Source of the DNA: Plasmodium relictum
Taxonomy: Eukaryota > Apicomplexa > Aconoidasida > Haemosporida > Plasmodiidae
Assembly (NCBI RefSeq): GCF_900005765.1
Contig: NC_041690.1
Span: 1,054,001 to 1,118,000 of the forward strand
Length of the DNA: 64,000 nt
Direction: 5' to 3'
Both the position numbers and the translations under genes were made by a program. Position 1 is the first letter of the stretch. Every line of letters begins with the position of its first letter. Below the pieces are notes generated by a model. It saw only the letters and a list, made by a program, of their open reading frames with translations, was not told the origin of the DNA and ran no database searches. Of this stretch, positions 43,633-56,285 are shown piece after piece.

Positions 43633-44941
43633 ATTCCTATATTTTATAACTTTTTTTTTTTTTATGCAACAGAAATAGATGATACGTATCATATAATATT
43701 AAGTCAAAATTACCTTTTATTAAATGTTAACAATTACAAATATTTATTTAATAATTAAATTTATGTATTTATTTTATTTTATTTTTTTTTGCTTTATATA
43801 TATAGAAGGGTGCAAATAAGATTAAAATTTATGAGTATTCGTTATTTGTTTAATTAAAGGTATCATAGAAAAAATTTAATTTTTTTTTAATATTCTTATA
43901 TATTTTTTTTAATAACTCTTAACTTCATATAAAAAAAGAAAATTCATAAAAGAATAACAAAAAAAAATTATAAAGTACTTTTAATGCTTAAGAATATTTT
44001 TTATTAAAGTAAAAGACATCATTATGATGCATTTTTCATAACAAAAAAAAAAAAAAAGAAAAAAAATAATTATTTTTAATATGTTTCTTGTAATAATTTT
44101 TTAAAACTTCATTAGTTTTATATGCAAATATTTCGTACATTTGTTTATTTGAAATTTGAAGTGAAAAAGGAAAATAATGATATAAGAGGAAATGAAATAT
44201 ATATATAACCTCTAAATTATACGATGAAATTACCAATTTTTAGTTTTTTTCAAATGTTTTTTATTAGGATATAAAGGGTATTTATGGAAAAATTTGAGAT
44301 TTTTTTTTTAAGAAAAATTTTTAGTTATTTTTTAAAGCTTATAGAAAAATTGACATTTTTGTTTTTCCGTTTTTTTTTATAGCTAAAGTGCATTTTTTAG
44401 CAGTATGTTGATATTTAAACAAAAAAACTAACAAAAATCACATATAATGTACATGTTGAATAAAGATAGAAATATATATATATGCATATATCATCATTAT
44501 ATAATGGAGAATAATTTTCTAATAAAAATAATAATAAAAAATTATTTATTTTTTGGAATTTAAATTAAAAATAAATACGTAAAATTAAGTATGGCATAAA
44601 TTACAACATTAATAAATTTATGAATCCAAAAAAAAAAAAAAAATATATTAATAATTAATGATTTAAATAAATAAAAAAAGGAAATGATACAAAAAGTAAA
44701 AAGATTTATGAACAATTATTATGTATATTTTAAAAGAAATGTTAACACAAAAAAAAAAAAAAAAGTTAAAACGTAGAAATTTTAACCTTTTTTTTTTTTT
44801 TTTTTTTGTGTCTGTGTATATGTTCGAATCAAATAAATTTCTTTAGAAAGTTGCAAAAAAAAAAAATTAATTTTCATATAGGAGTATAAATTTTATGATA
44901 TGCCCTATAGTTATTTTTATTAACTATTTTTTTGTTTTATT
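43633..44941. other. Convergent intergenic region, TSR1 / sortilin
   Basis: This 1.3 kb holds 3' flanks of converging genes. A/T-rich with A and T runs (44626-44641, 44752-44765, 44789-44807). A minus-strand open stretch at 44040-44240 has slightly better composition but no clear exon boundaries (see findings). A 6-bp inverted repeat, GCTAAA...TTTAGC, lies at 44382-44401. Confidence 0.5.
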
Positions 44942-47900
44942 TTATAATAGCTCAATATTGTCTGAATAATTTTTAGGTGGAGAAATGTTTCTTGATGCAT
45001 TCAAATTATTTTGGTTTGATCTATTTCTGGCTAGTTTAAAATCATTATTTTTTGATCTATTCCTTTCATTCGAGTAAGGTAAAAGGGTAGGAACATCTTC
45101 TTCATTATCATCCTTAAAAAATTATATAATAAAGAAAAATAATTTTTATTTATTTTCTTTTTTAAAATACAAATAAAGATAAATGAAAGTCCAAGAACAA
45201 TAACAAGATAGTATAAATATGGTGAAATACAAAAAGATAATAAGGAAAAAAGTATCAAAAAATATATAATAAAGACACAAAAAATGTAAAATAAAAAAAA
45301 AATTTCATACTTGTTCTGCGTCTATAAATTCCATTTCTGGCTCAAATACATTAGTGTTTACATTTCCTCTCTTGTTTTTGATAACTGAATACTTTACATG
45401 TTCAAACGTATCAAAACCTAATAGAAATAAAAAAAGGAACAAAAAAATAAATATGAATTAATAGTCAATGCATATTATATGAAAAATTTATGTTTTTTAA
45501 AAAAAATGAAAAAAATGTAACATTAAAATTTAATATAATTATATTCTATGACATGGTGTAGTGAAACGAAAGAACATAAAATATAATTAAATAAATGATA
45601 ACAGAAAAATTAATTAAAATTTAAGAATATAAAAATTTTTATATATATACTACCATAATTATAAAATAAATTTTTAAACTTGGGATTTCTGCATATATAT
45701 GTAACTATGAGCATGATCATAGCCATAATGAATATTATGAATAAGATTGATTTGGCGCCTAAAAAAGATAAAAAAAAAAAAAAAGTATAATATGAAAAAA
45801 AAATGAGACGATTATGTATATATAATTTTTACTTCTGTTAAATGGGGCATGCGCTGGACAAGGAACAGGAACTTTTTCAGGAACCCATCCATTAATACAT
45901 ACATCACCAGGGACCTTTCTGTATGCATCTGCATAAAAATAGGAGCTGCTTGTACATCCTTCTATTGTTAGGGTTGGATCATTAGGTTTGCATTCATAAC
46001 TTCCTATCTTTCTAGTAAAACCAGTTTCACATTCATAATCTTCTGGTGTGCATTCACAAGGTTTTTTATCAATAGTTCTTTTTAAATCTTTTCCATTAAA
46101 ACATTCAGATGTTTGTTTTCTCCTTGTGTAAGTAACCTTTCTTCCTAATATGCATTTATCAGAAAACCTTCCACTAGAAGGGGTCCAGGTTTCATAATCA
46201 GAAGAAACAGAATCAGCTGCCCATAACCCTTTACATGGAGGTTGACCAAGAGCATTAAAATCGAGATGATATAAAACTCCTACATCATTTCTAGTACCAT
46301 ATACTAAAAATTCTACAGAAGATGAACTAGGTTCTGCAACAATATTATCAACATCAATTGAAAATTGTCCTAATTCAAAATCAAACCAACTTTGTCCTTC
46401 ATTCCAGCTAAATACAATTTGATTTGTTTTACGTAAATCATCAGCCATAACTATTAATCCACCATGATCCCCATACTCATAAATATATGGACCTTTATGA
46501 GCTTCAACCCATGTTACACCTCCATCTCTTGATAAAAAAGTATTGACTTCATCGCTTTCATATCTCAAATGACTGCCTACATTACCTGTTCCCATGATTA
46601 TGCCAACAGCATTTTCAATAGAATAAAATGGTGCGTACTGATGATAATTAGTAATACCGTGCAAATGTAAATAACAGTTATCTTCACAATCATATTTATT
46701 TCCTCTACTATCTACTTTTGGAGCCTTCAAATAAGACCATGCACCTCCTTTATCAAAAGAAATTACAGTTCTAACTAAATCTTCATTTTTTCCTTTGGAT
46801 GCTTGTTTTTTTCTTCTTTCAACATTTGTTTCAGACATACTAAAGTCTTCTTCTAATTCATATTTAAAATTACGAAATCTTAAATCATCTTCTTTTATGT
46901 CATCATTAACATCTAAAAAGTTTGCTATATACACTCCGTCTAAACTCAATATTCTATCAAATTCACATTCTCCTGAAGATGTTCTTATATTATTTGGTAA
47001 TGATAAAGTATAATTTAGTCCTGAAGCATCAGAAATATAAACATTACCTATATTGACGCTATCTGAAGATGATCCATGATTTACATGTAGCATTATAGCA
47101 CCTTCTGAAGTATCTAAAACTGTATATGATTTTTCATGTATATTTTCAGGTAAATTAGCTTTATTAAAGGTTTTTCCTCCATCAGTTGAGACCATCATAT
47201 TAACAGTTTGCTTAATTACATCATTTAATTTTGCAACGAAGATATATCCATTCGATATTAAAAATTTATTTCCTTGTTTTACTAATACTTCTACACTTTT
47301 TCCAAAATTGTTTGTACTTACAAAGTCAACATCTTTGGACCATCCACTGAATCTTTGTTGGTGTCCATTTCTATTTTTATGGCGAGTATAATATATCGTA
47401 TCTTCTAAGTGTGACTCCTTATCTCCCCAATTAAATTGAACAACATAAATATCTATTAACTGAAATGTTCTACCTAAATCTTTTGTTAAAGATAAAGTTT
47501 GCATACATTCTCCATTTTTTTCTGTGTTTGAATAGCAAGCTGAAGTCCATGAAGAAACTAAAGCCCAGTGAGTTTTCGTATTATGAAATTGCCAAAAATT
47601 TATTTTATTTTGATAATTCATTAAACGGAAAGTTTCTCCTGCATCCTCTGAAATGAAATGATTTTTATGATTACCTATAATTAATACTATATTTTTATTA
47701 ACTGGATTAACCATAATAAGATCTACTACTATAACTTCATTTGATTGATTTGTAATATCGTTTCTTCTATTTGCACTTTCTGATAAATTTCCTGTTATAT
47801 TTGCCCATATTTTACCTCCATCTGCACTTCTATATAATCTTCCTTTTACTGTTTTTACTAAAACTGTCATATGATTATGGCCACACCACTGAACATCATC

Positions 47901-48104
47901 CACGGCACTATCAAAATTTATTTCACTAACTGAAACTTTTTTTTTTGCTATTTGACATTCTGTTAATTTTATTAAAGAAAATAAAAAAATAATAAGAAAA
48001 AACAAATTTTTATTTATACTTTTAAAAATTTTTTTTTTTTGCATTTTTGTTTCATTTGAATAAATTGTAGATAGCAACTGATTTTTTTCAATCTTTTTTT
48101 TCAT
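44942..48104 (-). CDS. Sortilin (VPS10-domain sorting receptor, 884 aa, 4 exons)
   Basis: Exons are 45833-48104, 45654-45758, 45311-45417 and 44942-45112; phases agree and the total is 2655 nt. A hydrophobic signal segment (LFFLIIFLFSLIKLTEC) precedes a VPS10 ten-bladed propeller. Asp-box repeats recur through it: SADGGKIWANIT, SEDAGETFRLM, STDGGKTFNKA, SRDGGVTWVEA and SWNEGQSWFDF. The Cys-rich 10CC module follows (CILGRKVTYTRRKQTSEC to GDVCINGWVPEK...C). Exon 2 encodes the single membrane span (ILFIIFIMAMIMLIVTYI). Exons 3-4 encode an about 100-residue cytoplasmic tail with acidic and Tyr/Leu-containing patches, ending NYSDNIELL. Apicomplexan sortilin carries rhoptry and microneme cargo from the Golgi and recruits adaptor and retromer coats through this tail. 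The lead exon alone would lack the membrane anchor. Confidence 0.95.
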
Positions 48105-48271
48105 TATTTAATTAATTATTCTAAAAAATAATAAAATTTTACAGATATTAACTTTTTTTTTAATTTCACATATGAAAATTTACGTATTTCCTTTTGTTAT
48201 CATGAGCCTTTAGAACTTTAAAAAATTTTTATTAACAAAAAAAAAAAAATAAATGGAGAAATAAAAAAATT

Positions 48272-48274
<3 letters not shown>

Positions 48275-48322
<48 letters not shown>
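48275..48322. repeat. (TA)n tract upstream of sortilin
   Basis: About 24 AT units, about 170 bp upstream of the sortilin start codon. Confidence 0.95.
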
Positions 48323-48324
<2 letters not shown>

Positions 48325-50558
48325 TAAGCATTGGTAAAATTTAAAATTTTATAACAGTAAATGATATGTATTTTTAAAAAAAAAAAAAAAAAATTAAAAA
48401 GCAAAACTTTATTTTAAATAAAATTATTTTCATATTAATTACAGGGTTAAAAGAATTTTAAAAAAATAAAATATAAAACATTTGTTTAATCATTAATTTA
48501 CATTGCTTTTGTTTTTTTTTTTTTTGTTTACACAAAGTTATTTATTAGTTGCCTTAAAAATATAAAAAAAAAAAATTATATCTCAAGCAATAATGAAATT
48601 TTTTTTAACATATTATAATAATTCGATAGAATATTAAAAATGCTTTTATTTGATATAAAAAAAATCTTAAATTAATAAAAAATAAAAATAAAAATTTAGC
48701 TCTTTTTTTCTTTTACAACTTTTTTTTATTTAAAATTCAACATAAACACATTTCTCAGAAGTATATTTTTTTTCAATTTTTTCTTTATATCTAAAATGAG
48801 AAAAAATATATTTTTTAATAGAGAATGTATAGTATATTAAATATGCAAATATAAATATTTATCAATATGAAGTTGAATTCCAATTGAAAAAAGGCTGTCT
48901 ATAATTTTTAATGATATTTTGTATGTAATCGGATAAAATTACGTAAAAGCGTTTGCATACATTTATGTAAATAATTTATTTTGCTTTGAAATATATTTTA
49001 TTTTAAAAATAAAGCTTAAATTTAAATAGGACAAAAAAAGTGTATGATTAAAATTAATAGACAATTAAAATTACAGTATGTTAATTGTAAAATTGTGTTG
49101 CTTTATTAAAATAGGAAAATAAATAAATATATATATTTTTTAAATTATATAAAGAGTAAAAATATTAGTACATAGTTTATTAGAATTAAATTTATAAACA
49201 TATATTTAAATATTTTTATAAAAAATAAAATATTAAAAGAAATCATATTTTGGATATATATAATTTATTTAAGATGAAGAAAAAACAAAAATAAGTAATT
49301 AATTTATCTGGAAGCTACAAACTTCAAATTTTATATTATCAAAATATATATTTTAAAATAATTGAGATTAATTTTTTTCATCTTTGAAATATAAATTGGA
49401 ATTTATACATAATAAAATTGATTTTGCTCTTTTTTCTTTTCTTTAAATAATTATTAAGAAAATATGTTTCTTTTAAAACATAAGAAATAGTTAATATAAT
49501 ATTTATATTAAATAAATAAATTATAAAAAATAATATTTTTATTTAAAAAAATTAAGATACTACATTTATAGTTAGTGGGTATATCAATTTTTTATAATAA
49601 ATTCTTATTTTTTTTTTTTTGAGATATAATATGAAAAATAAATGAAAAAAAATAAAATCTTTTTTTTGTATTTAAAAATAGTTTCTGTTCTTAATTTTTT
49701 AGATTAAAAATATAAGAAAAGGCACTAATTTATTTTATTTTTTTATTTATAATTTAGAAAAATTTTTAACAGAGATATATTTTTCTTTTCCTATACATAA
49801 TAATTAATTTTATGTGTTTTAAATTGGTAAAGTGTATGAAATACTAGAACAAATTTTTGATATATTTTTTTAAATTATGTATTTTAAATTTTGGTATGAC
49901 AATATCTTAAATAAATTCTTTATAAATAATTATGTGTATTCCTACATTTTTGTTTTTTAATTTTTCCTTTAAACATATAATTTGTGCTTTATATGTATAT
50001 ATATTATATTTTTCATGTAATTTCAGATTAAGATATATAAAAAAGAAGTTAAATGGAGAATAATAAGTATTTATGTAAATAAATAAATATTTACGTTTAA
50101 TTTAATTTAAATTTTTAATTACAAATTATCATTATTAGATATAAATAATAATCATGTGTACATTAGTTACATAAATTTTTTTTTAATGTTAACTTTTCCA
50201 TTTATAATAAATATTATAGTATGCATAACATTAAAAAAAAAAAAAACACGCACACACACATTCTTATAATAGCATTTTTTTATTTTTTCTCCTTAAATAT
50301 TTAAAATAATTTACTTTTTAAAAGTATCAATATTATATGTTTGAATTATATTAATTTACATTTTCTTTTATTGAATTATCTAAATTTTTAAATATATTTT
50401 TCATTTTTCCTTTTTTTTATATTTGAAAATAACAAAGCATTATTTTGTGATACGATATTTTTTTTTTTTACACAAGTGTTTTTATTCTCATTTTTTTTTA
50501 TTTTTATTTTTAATTTTCTTTTTTTTTTTTTTATTTATTGTTTTAATATATTTTTTTT

Positions 50559-50604
50559 CTTTTTTCTTTTTTCTTTTTTCTTTTTTCTTTTTTTTTTTTT
50601 TTTT
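50559..50604. repeat. CTTTTTT heptamer repeats and T run
   Basis: About four CTTTTTT units run into a pure T stretch. This is a polypyrimidine simple repeat in the sortilin/calcineurin spacer. Confidence 0.8.
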
Positions 50605-51372
50605 GATCCTATGTGCATGAATGCGCATTAAAAATTTTTTACACTTATAAAAATTTTTCAAAAAATATTAACACATAGCTTTTATTTACTAATATTTTTT
50701 ATACATTCATATATTATTAGGTTGAAATTTTATTATCATTATTTTTTTTTTTTTCTTTCGGTTAAATTTGATATATATTTATTTTACGCTAGAGTTAATA
50801 CATTTTTCGTCATAGTTTCAAATTTAGTTTACTGCAAGTAATATATTTATGAATGATGAAAAATTTTAAAGCAGTAATTATAGCATGAATTTAATTTAAA
50901 GAATTATTTTTAATTTTAATGAATCTTACTTGTTATGTTTGATTGAAAGAGTAAAATTTTAATTATATATTTACCAGTATAATCAAATTTATAGATATGG
51001 TTAACCCATAAATTATTAAAAATATTTTCATAGTTTCTTTAAAAATCACACTTTATATATATATTATATATTTATGTATATACTTTTATGTATTTTAAGT
51101 AATTTAAATTATCAAATACGAAATAAACATAAATCAATAAGCAAATAAACAAAAAAAATTATTCATTTTCTATCATTTTATATTAAAATATAATGCCTTA
51201 TACATACATGTGAAGCCATATAAGAATACGTATTCATATTCTAATAAATTTTTCTTTGTAATTTTTAGAATTAGGTGCAAATAAAATTGACATAACTTAA
51301 AAAAATAATTTTGTAACTTTTAATTATTATTGAAATTTGATATAAACTTTGTCATGAATACTTAGTGGAATT

Positions 51373-52515
51373 ATGGGGTAAACTGTGATATTTTATGAGA
51401 ATATATATATATATATTATTATACATAAATAAACGAATTTATATAAGAATTCCAAGATGGTTTTTTTAAATTTCAATATTTTCTATAAGAAAATATATAA
51501 TTTTCTTTTTTTTAACCATCGATTAAAAATAGAAACACACAAGGAATATTATCTGAGAAGGACCAGAAAGATTTGCTACAAGCATCTAATTTTAGTGAAA
51601 CTGACATAAAAAAAATGTATAAAAGATTCATTGAACTGGATACAAATAAAAATGGGGAATTAGATCCAAATGAATTATTTGATGTTCCTGAAATATGTGA
51701 TGTAGAATAAAAAAAAAATATATTTTTTCTTGAATTTTTGTGAAAATTACTATTATTTTTATATTCTGTAAAATATTTTATAAAGATGAAATATATGTGT
51801 ATAGATAAGAATTTATTCTTTGGCCAAATTTATTAAAAAACTTTTATTTTGAAACTTCTTAGAATCCTTTAGTAAAAAGAGTTATATCAATATTTGATTC
51901 CAATTCAGATGGAAAGGTTTCCTTTGTTGAATTTTTAGTTGGAATAAGTATATGATAGATATTATATTTTATGAGTTTTAAATCATTAAGAATTTAAAAA
52001 AAATATACTTGCATTTTTTCTTTTTTGCTTTATATGTTTTTTTATATTCGATTTCTAACATATTTGGGAATTTTCATTTTTAGCTAAATTAGCATCAAGC
52101 ACTGATGATTTTCAAAAAAAAAAATTTGCTTTTGACGTTTATGATATTAATAAAGATGGAATGATTTCTAATGGAGAATTATTTACTGTAATGAAAATGA
52201 TGGTTGGAAACAATTTAAGTGATATACAAGTAAATTTTAAGAAAAAAAATTTATAAGTGCAATATATTTTTTTTAAATCATTTATTAATGAATTTTTACT
52301 TATTCTTTTTATCTATAGTTACAGCAATTAGTAGACCGAACTATTATACAAGCAGATAAAGATGGCGATGGAATGATTTCATTTGAAGAATTTAAAGATG
52401 TAATTATATATATATTTTTGAATTATTAATATGTTTTTATATCTATTTCTCTCTTTTTTTTTTTTAGATGATATCACACATGGATGTTGGAAATAAACTA
52501 AAACTGGATTTATAA
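51373..52515 (+). CDS. CnB: Calcineurin regulatory subunit B (177 aa, 6 exons)
   Basis: Exons are 51373-51377 (only ATGGG), 51533-51701, 51863-51947, 52084-52229, 52319-52399 and 52468-52515, giving 534 nt. Phases agree and the length equals that expected for Plasmodium CnB. Splicing creates [13 protein letters not shown], an N-myristoylation signal with Gly2, as in CnB of other eukaryotes. Four complete EF-hand loops bind Ca2+: residues 38-49 ([12 protein letters not shown]), 70-81 ([12 protein letters not shown]), 107-118 ([12 protein letters not shown]) and 148-159 ([12 protein letters not shown]). CnB activates the CnA phosphatase in response to Ca2+; in malaria parasites calcineurin supports host-cell attachment, invasion and sexual development. 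An alternative ATG at 51456 runs into a stop, so the 5-nt first exon is the only start that joins in frame. Confidence 0.95.
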
Positions 52516-53565
52516 ATTAAAAATTATTTTTATTTATTTATTTTTATATAAATTATTAGAATTTTCGTATTTATACGACATATAAATTTTAATTAATATT
52601 TGTTTTTTTTTTTTGTTTTTTTTTTCTTTTTTTTTTTTTTCAACAATATATTTCTTCTTAATATTTTACTATCATAATAATATATATTACTAAAAAAAAA
52701 AAAAATTGAATCATAATAAAGTATTATAATAAGTGGTATATATATTTTACATTAATATGTTTGTTTATAGATATGCGTATTTGCTTTAAATGATTTTTAG
52801 AATTAAAATAATCACAGTATTCATAATTATTACTATTATTATTATTAAATATAATGACTATTCCTTTAAATATTATTACAAGTAAAATCGTAACTGTTTT
52901 TTTTTATACCACAAATATTATTATAGATACTAATAATTATTATTAATATGAACGTTTATTATTATTTTACTTTTCTATAGAGAATATTGTTCATTTAAAT
53001 TTTTTAACATATTTACAGAATCGATAAAAAAAAAAAAAAAAAAATATACTACTGATTATAGTTCCAAATAATAGTTCTACAATATTATATTTTAATGAAA
53101 TATTCACATGCATTAATACTTACATATCATATATGTATATATAGAGATATACCTTCTTTTATTCTTTATTATAAATATAAAAAAACTCCTGACCGAATAT
53201 CATTTGATCATTTATTGGTCATAAAAAAAAAAAAATTAAATATATTAAAATAATTTCATTTGTATTATTAAAGAAAGACAAAATTATGAATCATCACATG
53301 ATTATTTCTTTTTATTTTCTTAAAAATTAATAAAGATAAAATATTCTTATTATATATGAAATTATTCTATTTTTAACTTATTTCTTTTTCCTTATTCTCC
53401 ACTATTTTTATTTCACTTAATTCTATTTTTAAGTGTATTTAATTTTTATAATGTAAAATGATTATTTATTTTAATTTTTATTATAAACAATAATTTTTTG
53501 CAACTTTTTTACATATTTTGAAGATATTTATTTCTATATGTACTATAAATTGGAGTATACATAAT
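52516..53565. other. Intergenic, calcineurin B to FNPA
   Basis: A/T-rich 1.05 kb between tandem plus-strand genes, with an A run near 53024-53043. It should hold the FNPA promoter; no gene is seen. Confidence 0.6.
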
Positions 53566-56285
53566 ATGGAATTTCTTTATTTTATTTGTCTTGTATTCAT
53601 TTTTATTATTGAATTATGTTATTCTCAAAGTTATGATAAAGAAAATTTAAAAGTAACAGAAAATAACATAAAAATAAATGTGTATACATATATATATTAT
53701 TCTAATCCTTTTATAATAATAATAATTAATTTTAATTGTTTATATTTATGAAACTACTATGTGTCTTTTCAAACGAGGAGATTTTTTTTTTTTTTTAGAA
53801 ACTAACAGAGTATCGTCAACAACATAGAAAAACAGTTGATGGAAGATTATGTGCTGCAGCTTTTGTACAAGATGATCAAACCTATACTGATTGTACAAAA
53901 GCAACAGACCCTAATGGAGTAACAGGGAAAGAATGGTGTTATGTAGAAGTTCAATTAATAGGAAAAGGGAATAGAGATTGGGATTATTGTAGAGGAGTAA
54001 TTAATTATGATGTTGTTCGCTCAAAAGCTCGAACCTTTTTCCAAGCGAAATCTAATGAATTAAGTAACGCTGTGAATAAACTAGATGAAGAAAATAAAAA
54101 ATTATCAGGTATATACGAAAAGTATCAAGAAATATGTGGAACAACTTCTGAATTATTAAAGAAGAAAATTCAAGAAATTAATGATATAGCTAAAAATTCA
54201 AGTAGAAATATTAATAAATTATTATTACTAGCATCTTCTATAAGTGATACTGAAACAAAAATGTACGAACTAATAGATGAAGTGGAAAAAAATAGAAAAT
54301 CATTTCTTGAAAATAAAAAAAATTGTGGCGTATTGAAAGGATATATTGTTGAGGAAAGAGCCGATGGTTTAATTGGTAGTTACTATGATAATGCGTATTT
54401 TTCCGGATATCCTATTTCGATTAATAATGATAAATACATAAATTTTATATGGGATACAGGAGTTCCAGTAGAAAATATTCCTTATCAGCATTTTTCTGTT
54501 AGATGGGATGGATATTTAAAAATACCACAAACGGATAATTATATTATTATCATAGAACATGACTGCGGTGTTCGAATATTTCTTGATGATTGCCCTATAA
54601 TTGTGGATAATATGCCAAATCCCAAAGAAGATGAATCGGAAGAGAATAGGCCTATATCTCTTCTCCCGATTGAGAGAGTAAATGCAAATGCTCATAAAAT
54701 AAGTTCGGAAAAATTGGGATTAATAGGAGGCAAGAAGTATAAATTTCGTTTGGAATATTTTCATTTGAGCACTATTAAATATGAAAACCCAGATATTGCT
54801 CATATAATTTTATACTGGAAATCTGATAACATAACAGAAGAAATTATACCAACTAATTATTTCTTTCAGGGGAATATAACTAGTCCTTTAAGAATTACAG
54901 AATTAAAAGGTGATGAATTTGAAATCATTCTGCTTGAAAATGGTACCTATTCCTATATGAATTCTCTAGATTATATAATTGCTGATATTCCTTCTATTCA
55001 TGAAAATGCTAAAGGTATTAGAACACATTCTGATTATAACAAAAATAGTGTTAAATTTAAAATAAATGTATTTAGCACGGTTTTTATAGCAATACCACAG
55101 AAAAATGATATTCCTTTTAATGAAATATCTAAAAAAAAATTTGTAAATACAAAAGAAACGTTGTCTATATATCAAGTTCAAAATACAAATACTGATATAT
55201 CCAAACAAAAAATATATAATATATATTCATCCGATTATCACGATGGAGATGTAATTATAAGTTTTCCCAAACCAACTCCTTTTATTATATTTATAGAACA
55301 AAATGAATTAAGATCTACCAACAGTTGTAGGGGATATGTACAAGCAGTTTCTCTAACAAATTCTGTTTATTTTGATTCATGTTACACTTCTTCTTATGAA
55401 TCAGAAAAATATGATTGTAATGCTGGATTTAGTGGAAACAATGAAGAAAAAGAATATTCTACATGGAAAACAGCTAAAAATAAATCTTTAGGACAGTATA
55501 TAAATATTCATTTTAAACATGATATAGATGTACACTCATTTACTTTTAAAACATTAAATTCCACAGAAAATGCAGTTAAGGAAATATCCTTATATTTTCC
55601 TAATTTAAAGGATCCTGAAACTTTTTTAATATCTCCAGGTCACCATCGTTATAACCTTAAAATACCCATAAAAACAAAAACAGTAAAAGCAGTCATATCG
55701 AAAGTGAATGATTCAAAAATTCAGAGTGGAGGTAATATAACATTTTATGGTATCCCATGTATAGATTCAAAAAATCAGTTAAAAATTTTAGAAAAAAAAA
55801 AACAGTATGAAATTAATATTTTTTTTAGAAGTAAGAATGCCAATATATTAAAACCCTTAAATTGGCTAGTAGATAATGGATTGAAGAAACAATCACATGG
55901 AGTTTTTAAATATGGGTGGGAGAAATTACCTACGCCTATAGGAACAGAGCATTTAGATAAAAAAGATCTTTCTCATGCAGGAATTTCATTCCGTCCTTTT
56001 GAATGTAATAATGATTCATGTGATACTTTTAATAAATGGTCAATAGATTTATTACATGAAGGATTATATTATATAGCAATTGAAATTGGATCACCTACTG
56101 GAAGGCAAGAATTAAATTCAATTAAAGTAAACGATCAGAATTTTATAAATGACATTTTCTTAAAGTCAAAACAATATACAAAAGTCACTGGTGATATTAA
56201 TATAAAAAAAAATAAAACTCTAGAAATTTCTACCAACACAAACACTGTAATACAATCCTTACAGATTCTATTCCTTCACAAGTAA
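53566..56285 (+). CDS. FNPA: LCCL/CCp-family protein of FNPA type (fibronectin II and PA14 domains, 866 aa)
   Basis: There are two exons, 53566-53679 and 53799-56285, with phase 0 at the junction. The ATG at 53566 starts a signal peptide (MEFLYFICLVFIFIIELCYS). Exon 2 opens with a fibronectin type II domain: Cys56, Cys70, Cys85 and Cys102 around TDCTKAT, GKEWCYVE and DWDYCRG. A coiled coil follows at about 125-205. Then comes a PA14 domain from about 226 (DGLIGSYYDNAYFSGYPI ... VRWDGYLKIP ... DCGVRIFLDD). A discoidin-like Cys-containing region starts near CRGYVQAVSLTNSVYFDSCY. The last 150 residues form a jelly-roll, carbohydrate-binding-like domain (WSIDLLHEGLYYIAIEIG). The CCp/LAP proteins are secreted adhesive complexes of gametocytes and ookinete crystalloids. 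From memory, FNPA is the member that lacks a clear LCCL module, and I see none here. CCp5 is the main alternative, but its LCCL is missing. Confidence 0.88.

Larger units (their letters stand above)
48105..51372. promoter_or_regulatory. Long divergent intergenic region, sortilin / calcineurin B
   Basis: This 3.3-kb spacer between divergent genes is the longest gene-free stretch in the window. It holds a (TA)n tract (48275-48322), a short CA tract (50246-50260), CTTTTTT heptamer repeats (50559-50604) and many homopolymers. No reading frame has credible amino-acid composition. Promoters, long 5' leaders or non-coding RNA could lie here, but nothing in the sequence shows them directly. Confidence 0.5.

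Noticed and set aside
50423-50620. 65-codon Phe-rich frame
   Set aside because: It consists of T homopolymers and CTTTTTT repeats; no protein-like composition.
48105-51372. Centromere
   Set aside because: Plasmodium centromeres are compact, repeat-structured cores of extreme A/T content. This spacer is not visibly more A/T-rich than other spacers and lacks an organised repeat core. The remembered syntenic position is also not centromeric.
51456-51515. Alternative ATG for calcineurin B
   Set aside because: After 19 codons it meets TAA, before the exon 2 acceptor, and its peptide has no similarity to the family N-terminus.
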